This document shows, piece by piece, positions 16,917-25,702 of a stretch of DNA of 64,000 bases. The notes under the pieces were generated by a model. The model was not told where the DNA came from and ran no database searches. It saw nothing but the letters and a program-made list of their open reading frames with translations. Source of the DNA: Ideonella sp. (GTDB lineage Bacteria > Pseudomonadota > Gammaproteobacteria > Burkholderiales > Burkholderiaceae_C); the NCBI GenBank assembly GCA_015075545.1, contig JABTUC010000001.1, positions 1,054,001-1,118,000 of the forward strand, given 5' to 3'. A program made the position numbers and the translations under genes. Position 1 is the first letter of the stretch, and every line of letters starts with the position of its first letter.

Positions 16917-17309
16917 CTATTCGATCTGCCCGCGCGGGGCGGTGCCCGGGGTGAACACCCGGGCGGCGGCGCCTTGCGACGCGGGCGGCGCGGCACTGCC
17001 GGGACGCTGTTGATGCGCTCGATCGCGCGCGCGCTCGCGGCGCTTGATCTTCACGACCGCGAGCGTCTCGGGATCGAGCTTGGCCTTGAACTCGCGGCCA
17101 TCGGCGTCCCTGCCACGGATCTCGTAGCAGCCGTCGTCGATCTTCAGGCGCTCGACCTGCCACCCTCGCTGGGCCGCCATCTGGCGCGCGGCCTCGCGCG
17201 ATTGCCAGCGCTGCACGGGCACGTCGCAGTCGTCGTCGGCCAGCGCGGGCATTGCGGTCAACGACAGCGCGAACGCGCAGCAGGCAAGGGATGCTCGGGT
17301 CTTGATCAT
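16917..17309 (-). CDS. Secreted PepSY-domain protein
   Basis: A 130-residue periplasmic protein with a signal peptide (1-25, PALA-DD) and one PepSY domain (about 38-93: SREAARQMAAQRGWQVERL ... GREFKAKLDPETLAVVKI). A proline/alanine-rich tail of about 35 residues follows. In related operons, PepSY proteins accompany cytochrome b561 and DUF2271 or flavin-carrying proteins. It lies 19 bases upstream of the DUF2271 chimera and 68 bases downstream of the cytochrome b561 gene, so the three form one leftward operon served by operator copy 3. Confidence 0.85.
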   Translation of the reverse strand: MIKTRASLACCAFALSLTAMPALADDDCDVPVQRWQSREAARQMAAQRGWQVERLKIDDGCYEIRGRDADGREFKAKLDPETLAVVKIKRRERARDRAHQQRPGSAAPPASQGAAARVFTPGTAPRGQIE

Positions 17310-17377
17310 GGAACTGTCCTTTCGATCGTTTGACTGGCGCCAACGGCGCGCAGCGACTGAAGACGGCATCTGCGCCG

Positions 17378-17965
17378 TCAAAGCTCGCGCCTGCCTGGCG
17401 CGGGGAGCGAACGGGCCGGCAGCGCGGCGGTGAAGCGCGCGGGCCACATCCGCCGCAAGGTGTCGTCGCGCATGAAGTGGTGGTGAAACAGCGCGGCGGC
17501 GGCGTGCAGGCCGATCAGCCAGTAACCGAACTCGCCGATGAATTCGTGGATGTCCTCGAGGCTCTTGCCCAGCGCCCTGTCGGGCCCGATCAGCGCGGGT
17601 AGCTGCCAGCCGAAGAACACGACCTCCTTGCCCTGCGCACCGAGCGCGAGCCAGCCCAGCACAGGCATCGTCAGCAGCAGCGCATAGAGCGCGCCGTCCA
17701 TCGCCAGCGCGAAGCGGTGCTGCCAGGCCGGCGGCGCGGGGGTGATGGGCGGTGCCTGCAGCACCAGGCGCAGCGGCAGACGAATCAGCACCAGCCCGAA
17801 CACGCCCAGGCCCAGCATGAAGTGCCACAGCTTCATCAACTCGCGCGCATCGCTCCCCTTGGGATACAGGCCGCGCAGTTCGATCGACGCATAGACGGCG
17901 ATCAACAGCAGCAGGGTCAGCCAGTGCATGCCGATCAGCAGCGGGTGGAAGCGATTCGCGGTCAT
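17378..17965 (-). CDS. Cytochrome b561
   Basis: A 195-residue inner-membrane dihaem cytochrome b561 of the bacterial CybB type. Four hydrophobic helices carry the expected histidines: FHPLLIGMHWLTLLLL (helix 1), LWHFMLGLGVFGLVL (helix 2), and HEFIGEFGYWLIGLHAAAALFHHH (helices 3-4). It moves electrons between the quinone pool and periplasmic acceptors. ATG 17965 is chosen because it directly precedes the first helix. It is the first gene of the leftward operon with PepSY and DUF2271, and shares an intergenic region and operator with the divergent PepSY/two-component operon. Confidence 0.9.
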   Translation of the reverse strand: MTANRFHPLLIGMHWLTLLLLIAVYASIELRGLYPKGSDARELMKLWHFMLGLGVFGLVLIRLPLRLVLQAPPITPAPPAWQHRFALAMDGALYALLLTMPVLGWLALGAQGKEVVFFGWQLPALIGPDRALGKSLEDIHEFIGEFGYWLIGLHAAAALFHHHFMRDDTLRRMWPARFTAALPARSLPAPGRREL

Positions 17966-18035
17966 GGGCAGGGCTCGTATCGTGTCAGCGCTCCGGCCTC
18001 GTGCCGGGCTCGCGGGCATTCTGGAAAGCCGGCCA

Positions 18036-18072
18036 TGAACCGAGGCTGAAGGCTGCGTTCAGGCGCCGTTCA
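18036..18072. promoter_or_regulatory. Dyad operator copy 3 (TGAAC/GTTCA tetrad)
   Basis: Half-sites TGAAC (18036), TGAAG (18047, one mismatch), GTTCA (18057) and GTTCA (18068) show the same 11-10-11 spacing as the other two copies. It sits between the divergent cytochrome b561 gene (starts 17965) and the PepSY/response-regulator operon (starts 18090), so it could control both and give autoregulation. Confidence 0.75.
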
Positions 18073-18089
18073 TCGCTGCACGCGCAAGA

Positions 18090-18458
18090 ATGCCGCCCAT
18101 GACACCGCGCGCACCCATTCGTCGCCGCCTTGCCGCGCTGGGCGTGGGCCTGGCCGCGCTCGCTATCGGCGCCCCGCTGCACGCCGACGAGCGCGACCAC
18201 GAACTGGCGCGCCAGGCGCTCGAGCAAGGCCAGGTGCTGCCGCTGCGCACCGTGCTCGACAAGGTGGAGCGCGAGCAACCGGGTCAGGTGATGAAGATCG
18301 AGTTCGAGCGCGACGACGGGCGCTTCGTGTACAAGATCCGTCTGCTGCAGAAGGACGGGCGCATGGTCAGGCTCAAGGTCGATGCCGTCGATGGCCGCGT
18401 ACTGAGCGTGCAACGCAGAGAACACGAGAGCGGGTCCGATGCGCATCCTCGTCGTTGA
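18090..18458 (+). CDS. PepSY-domain protein upstream of two-component system
   Basis: A 122-residue (or 119 from ATG 18099) exported protein. An N-terminal hydrophobic stretch (LAALGVGLAALAIGAPLHA) is followed by one PepSY domain (LPLRTVLDKVEREQPGQV ... VRLKVDAVDGRVLSVQRRE). Its last 20 bases overlap the response-regulator gene, so expression is coupled. Periplasmic PepSY proteins next to a sensor kinase are often proposed to act as input modulators; that is inference here. No clear Shine-Dalgarno was seen. Operator copy 3 ends 17 bases upstream. Confidence 0.85.
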   Translation: MPPMTPRAPIRRRLAALGVGLAALAIGAPLHADERDHELARQALEQGQVLPLRTVLDKVEREQPGQVMKIEFERDDGRFVYKIRLLQKDGRMVRLKVDAVDGRVLSVQRREHESGSDAHPRR

Positions 18459-19110
18459 GGACGAGCCAGCGCTCGGCGCACAACTGGTGCGGGCCATTGG
18501 CGCCGCGGGCCACACGGTGGACAGCGCCGCCGACGGCGCCACCGCCCACTACCTGGGCGAGGTGGAGGATTTCGACGCCGTGGTGCTCGACCTGGGTTTG
18601 CCCAAACTCGACGGCCTGTCGGTGCTGCGGCGCTGGCGGGCCGCCGGGCGCAACATGCCGGTGCTGATCCTCACCGCGCGTGGCGCCTGGCACGAGAAAG
18701 TCGCTGGCATCGACGCCGGCGCCGACGACTACCTCGCCAAGCCCTTCCACATGGAGGAGTTGCTCGCACGCCTGCGCGCGCTGCTGCGCCGCGGCGGCGA
18801 GCACGCCAGCGCGCGCTGGCAGTGCGGGCCGATCGTGCTCGACACCCGCCACGCGCGCGTGCAGGTCGATGGCCAGCCGCTGCAACTCACCAGCCACGAG
18901 TACAAGCTGCTGGCGCAACTGATGCAGCGCAAGGGCGAGGTGATGTCGCGCACCGAGCTGTCGGAGCACCTGTACGCCCACGACAGCGACCGCGACTCCA
19001 ACACCATCGAGGTCTTCGTCGGCCGCCTGCGGCGCAAGCTGCCGCCGGGCAGCATCGAGACGGTGCGCGGCATGGGCTACCGGCTGGTCGACCTGGACGC
19101 GGGCGCTTGA
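18439..19110 (+). CDS. OmpR/PhoB-family response regulator
   Basis: A 223-residue two-component regulator. The receiver domain shows the acidic pair EDE (residues 7-9), the phosphorylated Asp in VVLDLGLPKLDG near 51, the Thr in LILTARG near 79 and Lys in YLAKPF near 101. The C-terminal winged helix (about 130-220) has the family ending VRGMGYRL. It resembles the QseB/PmrA/TctD group. It is placed between PepSY and histidine-kinase genes, with overlaps on both sides. The three TGAAC/GTTCA dyads around it, with 11-base repeats, are its likely binding sites. Confidence 0.92.
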   Translation: MRILVVEDEPALGAQLVRAIGAAGHTVDSAADGATAHYLGEVEDFDAVVLDLGLPKLDGLSVLRRWRAAGRNMPVLILTARGAWHEKVAGIDAGADDYLAKPFHMEELLARLRALLRRGGEHASARWQCGPIVLDTRHARVQVDGQPLQLTSHEYKLLAQLMQRKGEVMSRTELSEHLYAHDSDRDSNTIEVFVGRLRRKLPPGSIETVRGMGYRLVDLDAGA

Positions 19111-20489
19111 ACGGCGGCTCGCTGCGCCTGCGCCTGCTGGCGGGCACGCTCGCCTGGATGCTGCTGGTCATCGCTGCCGTCGGCTGGGGCCTGCGTGCGC
19201 TGTTCCAGGAGCACGTGACGCAGCAGTTCCAGGCGCAACTGGTGATGCAGCTCGATCACCTGAGTGCCGCCATCGATTGGAAGCCCGGCGGCGGCGTCGC
19301 GATCAGCCCGATGCCCACCGACCCGCGCCTGGACGAACCGCTGTCGGGCCTGTACTGGCAGATCGACCAGCTGGGCGCGGCGCCGGCGGCGGCGGTGGCG
19401 CGCTCGCGCTCGCTGTGGGATCAGGTGCTCGCGCTGCCCGCGCCACCGGCCACCTACCCCGCCAAAGGCCACCGCGTGCTGGCGCTGCACGATACGCAGG
19501 GCCACGCACTGGTGGCCGTGGCGCGCGTGGTGCAGTTGCCCGAGGCCGACGCGCCGCCGCTGCGCCTGGTGGTGGCCGGCGACGAGGCGCTGCTGGCCGA
19601 ACCGCTGCAGCGCTTCACGCGTCTGCTGCTGATTTCGCTGGGCCTGCTGGCGCTGGGCCTGGCGCTGGCCGTGGTGGTGCAACTGCAGCTCGCGATGCGC
19701 CCGCTGGAGCGCCTGCGCAAGCGGCTGGCCGCGGTGCGCAGTGGCGCAGCCACGCAGCTCGAGGGCCGATTCCCGCAGGAGCTGCAGCCGCTGGTGAGCG
19801 AGTTCAACCACGTGCTGCGGGAGAACGCCGACATGGTGCAACGCGCCCGCACCCAGGCAGGCAACCTGGCGCACGCGGTGCACACGCCGCTGTCGATCAT
19901 GGCCAACGCGGCGGCGCAGGAGCAAGGCACGCTGGCGCAACTCGTGCAGGAGCAGGTGACGCGCGCGCGCCGCCAGGTGGATTACCACCTCGCCCGCGCG
20001 CGCGCCGCCGCCGCGGTGCGCGCCACCGGCCTGGCCACCCCGGTGCTGCCGCCGCTGCGCGCGCTGCTGCGCACCATGCAGCGCCTGCATGCGCAACGCC
20101 ATCTCGAGTTCGAGGTCGCCTCCGAGGCGCACGACGCAGCCTTTCGCGGCGAGGAGCAGGACCTGTACGAACTGCTGGGCAACCTGATCGACAACGCGGG
20201 CAAGTGGGCGCGCAGCCGCGTCGTGGTCGACGTGCGGCAGCACGACGGCGAGCTGTGCTTCACCGTCGACGACGACGGCCCCGGCATCGCTGCCGAACAG
20301 CGCGAGCGCATGTTCGAGCGCGGCGTGCAGCTCGACGAGCGGCGCCCCGGCTCGGGCCTCGGACTCGACATCGTGCGCACGCTGGCCCAGGCGTACGGCG
20401 GCAGCGTGCAGGCGCAAGACTCCCCGCTCGGCGGCGCCCGCCTGCGCCTGTGCCTGCCGTCGGCCGGCGCGCAGGGGGCCGGCTCCTGA
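19107..20489 (+). CDS. Sensor histidine kinase
   Basis: A 460-residue membrane kinase starting at a TTG that overlaps the regulator stop (TTGA). TM1 is at about 9-30 and TM2 at about 170-195, enclosing a periplasmic sensor domain of some 140 residues. A HAMP-like linker and the H-box NLAHAVHTPLSIM follow near residue 255, of the PhoQ/QseC LAHSLKTPL style. The ATPase domain has N (GNLIDNAGKWA), G1 (DDDGPGI) and G2 (GSGLGLDIV) boxes. It presumably phosphorylates the coupled regulator in response to a periplasmic signal, perhaps redox or hypochlorite-type stress given the YceI/b561 targets; the signal is not shown. Confidence 0.92.
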   Translation: MNGGSLRLRLLAGTLAWMLLVIAAVGWGLRALFQEHVTQQFQAQLVMQLDHLSAAIDWKPGGGVAISPMPTDPRLDEPLSGLYWQIDQLGAAPAAAVARSRSLWDQVLALPAPPATYPAKGHRVLALHDTQGHALVAVARVVQLPEADAPPLRLVVAGDEALLAEPLQRFTRLLLISLGLLALGLALAVVVQLQLAMRPLERLRKRLAAVRSGAATQLEGRFPQELQPLVSEFNHVLRENADMVQRARTQAGNLAHAVHTPLSIMANAAAQEQGTLAQLVQEQVTRARRQVDYHLARARAAAAVRATGLATPVLPPLRALLRTMQRLHAQRHLEFEVASEAHDAAFRGEEQDLYELLGNLIDNAGKWARSRVVVDVRQHDGELCFTVDDDGPGIAAEQRERMFERGVQLDERRPGSGLGLDIVRTLAQAYGGSVQAQDSPLGGARLRLCLPSAGAQGAGS

Positions 20490-20555
20490 GAGGCGCGCTG
20501 GGGTCTGTTCACGCCACGAGGTGACCGCGCGGACAGGCCCTAACATGCGGCCGCC

Positions 20556-21788
20556 ATGTGGTCGACACTCGAACGCCCTGCGAGCGCGCCGCCCACGCTG
20601 CGCCAATGGCGCGCCGACCTCGGCGGCCGCTACGCTGCCAACGGCTTCATCGGCTGGCTGTTCGCCGCCACCGGGCCGGTGGCGATCATCCTGTCGGTGG
20701 GCACGGGCGGCGGCCTCAGCGAGCCTCAACTGGCGTCGTGGATCTTCGGCGTGTTCTTCGTCAACGGGCTGATCACGATCCTCTTCTGCTGGCTGTACCG
20801 CCAGCCGCTGGCGTTCTTCTGGACCATCCCCGGCACCGTGCTGGTGGGCCCCGCGCTGACGCACCTGAGCTTTGCCGAGGTGGTCGGCGCGTACCTCGCC
20901 ACCGGGCTGCTGGTGCTGCTGCTCGGCGCGTCGGGCTGGGTGCGCCGCGCGATGCAGGCGGTGCCGATGCCGATCGTGATGGGCATGGTGGCCGGCGTCT
21001 TCCTGCGCTTCGGGCTCGACCTGGTGCGCGCGCTGCACCAGGACCCGGCGATCGCCGGCGCGATGGCGGTGGCCTGGCTGCTGCTCAGCCTGTGGCCCGC
21101 AGCGGCGCGCCGCATGCCGCCGCTGATCGGCGCGCTGCTCGCCGGCGCGGTGGCGATCGCGCTGCTCGGGCGCTTCGACAGCGCGACGCTCGGCGCGATC
21201 GAGTTCGCGCGGCCGCTGTGGCAGGCCCCGGCGTGGTCATGGGCGGCGATGGTCGAACTGGTGATTCCGCTGGCCATCACCGTGCTCGTGGTGCAGAACG
21301 GCCAGGGCATCGCGGTGCTGCACGCGGCGGGGCACGAGCCGCCGATCAACGCCATCACCGTGGCGTGCGGAATCGGCGCGCTGGCCAGCGCCGCGGTCGG
21401 CGCGGTCAGCACCTGCCTGACCGGGCCGACCAACGCGATCATCAGTTCGTCGGGCGAGAAGTCGCGGCACTACAGCGGCGGCATCGTCACCGGGCTGCTC
21501 GCGCTCGGCTTCGGCCTGCTGGCGCCGGCTTGCACGCGGCTGATGCTGCACGCGCCCAAGGCGTTCGTGATGGCGCTGGCCGGGCTGGCGATGCTGCGCG
21601 TGCTGCAGTCGGCGTTCGTAATCTCGTTCAAGGAGCGCTTCTCGCTGGGCGCGCTGGTGGCCTTCGTGGTGACGGTGGCCGACCTCGGGCTGTGGAACAT
21701 CGGTGCGGCCTTCTGGGGGCTGGTGGCCGGCTTCGGCGTCTCGTGGCTGCTCGAGCGCGCCGACTTCAGGCCGGCGGCGGCACGCTGA
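20556..21788 (+). CDS. benE: BenE benzoate/H+ symporter
   Basis: A 410-residue inner-membrane protein of the BenE family, which imports benzoate with protons. Eleven to twelve hydrophobic segments are present, and family-like stretches include WTIPGTVLVGPALTHLSF near residue 90, VQNGQGIAVLHAAGHEPP near 247 and STCLTGPTNAIISSSGEKS near 286. Length matches the family. It stands alone on its strand, 66 bases after the histidine kinase and converging on an alpha/beta hydrolase. About 7 kb away is the benzoyl-CoA reductase operon, so it is a plausible uptake step for that pathway. Confidence 0.92.
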   Translation: MWSTLERPASAPPTLRQWRADLGGRYAANGFIGWLFAATGPVAIILSVGTGGGLSEPQLASWIFGVFFVNGLITILFCWLYRQPLAFFWTIPGTVLVGPALTHLSFAEVVGAYLATGLLVLLLGASGWVRRAMQAVPMPIVMGMVAGVFLRFGLDLVRALHQDPAIAGAMAVAWLLLSLWPAAARRMPPLIGALLAGAVAIALLGRFDSATLGAIEFARPLWQAPAWSWAAMVELVIPLAITVLVVQNGQGIAVLHAAGHEPPINAITVACGIGALASAAVGAVSTCLTGPTNAIISSSGEKSRHYSGGIVTGLLALGFGLLAPACTRLMLHAPKAFVMALAGLAMLRVLQSAFVISFKERFSLGALVAFVVTVADLGLWNIGAAFWGLVAGFGVSWLLERADFRPAAAR

Positions 21789-21857
21789 GCGGCGCCGGTT
21801 CGGAAGCGGCGCTACGGCAGCGGCGGCCGGCGCCGCCGAGCGCTGCGCCCGCGCCGT

Positions 21858-22709
21858 TCAGCGCAGGCCCAGCAACCGCAGCGCCAGCTCGTGCAGCCGG
21901 CACGCGGGATCGGCAAGGTCGTGCAGCACGGTGAAGTGGTCGCGCCCGACCACCGTCTCGCACACCGGCACGCTGGTGGGGCCCCACTGGTCGCGGATCA
22001 ACTGGTTCTGGCGCAGGAACTCGTCGCTCTCGTCGAGGCCGGCCACCGCGTACAGCGTGCCGCGCGGCCGCGGGAAGAACGCCGGGCTCAAGCGCTTCAC
22101 CGACTGCGGCGTCAACTGCAGATCGGCCTGCAGGAACGGCGTGAGCCGGATCGGCTCGAGGTCGTAGAGGCCGGAGATCGACAGCGCGCCTTGCAACAGG
22201 CGCAGCGGCAGATCGTCGCCCACCTCCTTCCAGCGGCACGACAGCAGCATCGCCGCCAGATGGCCGCCGGCGGAGTGGCCGGCGATCGCGATGCGGTTGG
22301 GATCTCCCGAATGCACGCCCGGGTTGCGCCACACCCAGGCCAGCGCGCGCGTCATCTGCAGCGCGATGGTCTCGATCGTCACCGAAGGGCACAGCGCGTA
22401 GTTGGGCACGACCACCGTCGCGCCCGCCTCGACGAACGCCGGCGCGATGAACGACTGATCCGCCTTGTCGAGTGTGCGCCAGTAGCCGCCGTGGATGAAC
22501 ACCAGCACCGGCGCGCCGGCGTGCGCGGCCGGGAAGACGTCGAGCGCCTCGCCCGGCTGGTCGCCGTAGCGGATGTCGAGCTTGCCCTGCAGGCGCTCGC
22601 GCGCCAGTTTGGAAGACTCGGCCCAGCGCGCAAGGATCTGCGCGGTCTGCGGAACCCGCGCGCGATTGTTGTACTGCGCATCGAGCCATGCGGGGTCGTC
22701 GAGCGGCAT
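21858..22709 (-). CDS. Alpha/beta hydrolase, kynurenine-formamidase-like
   Basis: A 283-residue soluble hydrolase. The motif HGGYW (VFIHGGYWRTLDK, residues 73-77) is the signature of the arylformamidase branch. The nucleophile elbow GHSAGGHLAAML (Ser near 146), an acid near DESDE and the His in GRDHFTVLHDL complete the triad. Arylformamidase converts N-formylkynurenine to kynurenine, on the way to anthranilate. That link to 2-aminobenzoate is interesting given the CoA-monooxygenase at 33131, but other esterase activities are possible. GGAGGAACC precedes ATG 22709. It converges on benE. Confidence 0.8.
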   Translation of the reverse strand: MPLDDPAWLDAQYNNRARVPQTAQILARWAESSKLARERLQGKLDIRYGDQPGEALDVFPAAHAGAPVLVFIHGGYWRTLDKADQSFIAPAFVEAGATVVVPNYALCPSVTIETIALQMTRALAWVWRNPGVHSGDPNRIAIAGHSAGGHLAAMLLSCRWKEVGDDLPLRLLQGALSISGLYDLEPIRLTPFLQADLQLTPQSVKRLSPAFFPRPRGTLYAVAGLDESDEFLRQNQLIRDQWGPTSVPVCETVVGRDHFTVLHDLADPACRLHELALRLLGLR

Positions 22710-22820
22710 TGGTTCCTCCAAGCCCTGGGCCGGGCGCTGCCAGCGAGGAGCACAGGTTAACCGACCGACGCGCGGCGGCGTGTTTGCAGATTCGAAGCTG
22801 ATAGAATCCGCGCCTCTTTC

Positions 22821-22896
<76 letters not shown>

Positions 22897-22907
22897 CGAA
22901 AAGAGCT

Positions 22908-22938
22908 GCCAGGCCCCTTGCCTGGCTTTCTTTCTTCT
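22908..22938 (+). terminator. Rho-independent terminator of tRNA-Ala
   Basis: A perfect seven-pair stem (GCCAGGC / GCCTGGC) with a five-base loop is followed by TTTCTTTCTT, eleven bases after the tRNA 3' end. Confidence 0.85.
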
Positions 22939-22971
22939 GTCCGACCCCGTTTTCCAGTCGCCGCGCCCAGG

Positions 22972-24556
22972 TCAGAAGCCCACCACTTGGCCGTCTCGCC
23001 GGCCATCGGATCCGCCGACATGGTGGTCGCGCGCAGCAAGAACGGCTTGCGCCGCGCCGAAGTCGAAATGGCCTGTCGGATGGAGCTCGATCCGATGGCC
23101 TCGAGCCAGCAGGCCTTCGGCCACGCTGGCAGGCATGTGCGACTCCAGCTTGACGATGCCATCGAGCGGCGAAACCATGAAGCGCGGCGCGTCGATCATC
23201 GCCTGCGGGTTCTGCTCGAAGTCGGCCATCCGGCACATGAACTGCACGTGCCCCTGCGCCTGCATGAAGCCTCCCATGACGCCGAAGGCCATGTGTGGCG
23301 CCCCAGTTGCGTCGGTGACGAAACCGGGAATGATCGTGTGCAGCGGTCTCTTGCCCGGCCCCACCTCGTTGGGATGCCCGGATTGCAGGCTGAAGTTCCA
23401 GCCGCGGGTGTGCATCGAGATGCCGGTTCCAGGCACGACCACACCGGAGCCGAATGCATAGTAGTTCGACTGGATCAGCGACACCATGCATCCCTGCGCG
23501 TCGGCCGCCGCGAGGTATACCGTGCCGCCACCGCGCGGCGCGCCGGCGCGAGGCACCGATGCCTTGTGCGGATCGATCAGCCGCGCTCTCTTGTCCAGGT
23601 AGGCGGCGTCCAGCAGTTCCGCCGCAGTGACGCACATCGAGCGAGGGTCGGCAATGTGTGCATGCAGATCGGCGAAAGCCAGCTTCATCGCCTCGATCTG
23701 GAGGTGCACGGTCTGCGCGCTGTCGAGGCCCTCGGCACGCAGATCGAAGCGTCGCAGCATGCCCAGAGCCATCTGCGCGGCGATGCCCTGCCCGTTGGGC
23801 GGAATCTCATGCAGGTTGAGTTCACGGTAGCGCAACGACAGTGGCCCGACCCAGCGCGCCTGCTGCTGCGCCAGGTCGGCATCGTCATCGCGCCGCCGGC
23901 GCGCCGCGAGCAGTCGACGATCGCCTGCCAAGCGCGCCGCGATAGAACGATTCGCCGCCACTGGCGGCGATCTCCGCCAGCGTGCGCGCCTGATCGGGAA
24001 AGCGCCACTTCTCGCCGGCTGCTGGGGCCCGGCCACCGGGCAGGAAAGCCTGCCCGAAGCCGGGCACGTCGTTGACCAAGTCCGACAGCATCGGCCAGGC
24101 CGAGGCGACCACCGGCGAGACGGCAAAGCCCTCTTCCGCGTAGCGGATGGCGGGCGCGAACAGGCGCTCGAAGGGCAGCGCACCGAAGCGATCCGATAGC
24201 GACTTCCAGCCCGAGACTTGGCCGGGTACGGTGACCGAGTCCCATCCGGTGCGCGGCATTTCGGCGCGGCCTGCGAAACGTTCCGGCGTCCAGGCCGCAG
24301 GCGCCGACCCGGTTGCGTCCAGACCATGCAAGGTGCTCTGGTGCCAAACCAACGCATACAGGTCGCCACCGATGCCGTTCATGATCGGTTCGACCACGGT
24401 CAGCGCGATCGCAGCGGCCAGCGCCGCATCGACGGCGTTGCCCCCCAAGTACAGCATCGAAAGGCCAGCCTGCGCAGCCAGCGGCTGCGAGCAGGCGACC
24501 ATGTTGCTTGCAAGCAGCGGCATCCGCCGGGTGGGATAAGGCAGGTCCAGGTTCAT
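22972..24556 (-). pseudogene. ggt: Gamma-glutamyltransferase family protein, two frameshifts
   Basis: From ATG 24556 the first frame gives a good gamma-glutamyltransferase N-terminus (SMLYLGGNAVDAALAAA, NGIGGDLYALVW, ESFYRG). It is lost near 23935, where one base seems missing after GGCGCGCTTGG. Residues AIVDCSRRAGGAMTM then read in the second frame, and a second single-base loss near 23885 moves reading to the third frame (ADLAQQQARWVGPLSLRY). That frame continues with the catalytic Thr region GGGTVYLAAAD and runs to 22972. Restoring two bases would give about 528 residues, the usual length. It is either a recent pseudogene or carries consensus errors. No signal peptide is evident, unlike periplasmic Ggt, so a cytoplasmic amidohydrolase-like role is possible. 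Confidence 0.8.
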
Positions 24557-24704
24557 CGTCAAAGGCTACCAGCCACATCGGCACCGAAACGCGGACTCGG
24601 GTTTACCGCTACGCAAGTCTGCGGATTTCCGATCCCGGGACATCTCTTCCCCTCGTACAGTGAATTCGTTGAAGTCACTGCCCGTCCCCCTTCGGAGGCT
24701 TTGA

Positions 24705-25667
24705 ATGTTTCGCATCACTCGAGCACTTGCCGCCCTTTGTCTGACCCTCGCAGCAAGCGCGGCGTCGGCCCAGGCGGGCGATTCACCGGTACGCATCGTG
24801 GTCGGGTTCCCGCCCGGGGGTTCGGCCGACACCATCGCGCGCGTTGTCGCCGACAAGCTCAAGGACGAGTTCAAGCGCCCAGTCATCGTTGAGAGCCGGC
24901 CGGGAGCCGGTGGGCGCATCCTCGCTGCCGCGCTGAAGAACATGCCCAACGATGGCTCGGTGATGATGATCGGCCCCGAAGCCCTGGTCACGACGAACCC
25001 GTTCGTGTTCAAGAAGCTGAGCTACGAGGTGTCGGAGCTGGTGCCCGTTTCGCTGGTCGCAGATTTCCCGTTCGCGTTGGCCACTGGCGCAGAGCTCGGG
25101 CCGAAGAACTTCGCCGAGTTCGCAAAGATCGTGCGCGAGAACCCGAAGCGCGCCGACTTCGGCTCGCCCGCTGCGGGCAGCCCGCTGCATTTTGTCGGGC
25201 TGATGGTCGGCCGCGGCCTCGGCGTGGATATGCTGCACGTACCGTTTCAGGGCGGCGCCATGCTGGTGACGGCCCTGATCGGGGGGCAGCCGACGGTGGG
25301 GGTCAACACATTGACCGACATGATCGAGATGCACCGCAGTGGCAAGTTGCGCATCCTTGCCGTGACCGGCACGCAACGTGCACCGCTGTTGCCCGACGTG
25401 CCGACCTTCGATGAACTCGGCTTCAAGCAAGTCATCCGACGCGGCTTCTTCGGTATGTACGCGCCAGTCGGCACACCATCCGGCGTGATAGCCAAGTGGA
25501 ATGCGGCGTTGCGCAATGTGCTGCAGATGCCCGAAGTGCGAGACCGCCTTGCACCACTGGGCATGGCCGCGCGGTCCAGCACGCCAGAAGAGCTGACGAA
25601 GATGGCACGCGAAGACGCCGTGATCTGGGAGCCGGTGATCAAAGCGTCCGGCTTCAGCGTCGATTGA
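24705..25667 (+). CDS. Bug-family tripartite tricarboxylate receptor
   Basis: A 320-residue periplasmic solute-binding protein of the Bug (TctC) family. It has a signal peptide (1-22, ASAQAG) and the typical VRIVVGFPPGGSADTIAR opening, VIVESRPGAGGRI, and later FGSPAAGSPLHFVG and ALIGGQPTVGVNTL motifs. GGAGG seven bases upstream fixes ATG 24705. Burkholderiales carry many orphan Bug receptors, and no TctAB membrane genes are here. Its ligand is probably a carboxylate or small amide; next to a gamma-glutamyltransferase, a glutamyl compound is a guess only. Local GC and codon choice look slightly less extreme than those of its neighbours. Confidence 0.92.
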   Translation: MFRITRALAALCLTLAASAASAQAGDSPVRIVVGFPPGGSADTIARVVADKLKDEFKRPVIVESRPGAGGRILAAALKNMPNDGSVMMIGPEALVTTNPFVFKKLSYEVSELVPVSLVADFPFALATGAELGPKNFAEFAKIVRENPKRADFGSPAAGSPLHFVGLMVGRGLGVDMLHVPFQGGAMLVTALIGGQPTVGVNTLTDMIEMHRSGKLRILAVTGTQRAPLLPDVPTFDELGFKQVIRRGFFGMYAPVGTPSGVIAKWNAALRNVLQMPEVRDRLAPLGMAARSSTPEELTKMAREDAVIWEPVIKASGFSVD

Positions 25668-25702
25668 CGCTGACTGCGCTCGCACGGGGCACCGCTCGAC
25701 CA

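Noticed and set aside
23880-23945. Programmed frameshifting in ggt
   Set aside because: Two shifts in the same direction within 50 bases and no slippery heptamer; decay or sequencing error is simpler.
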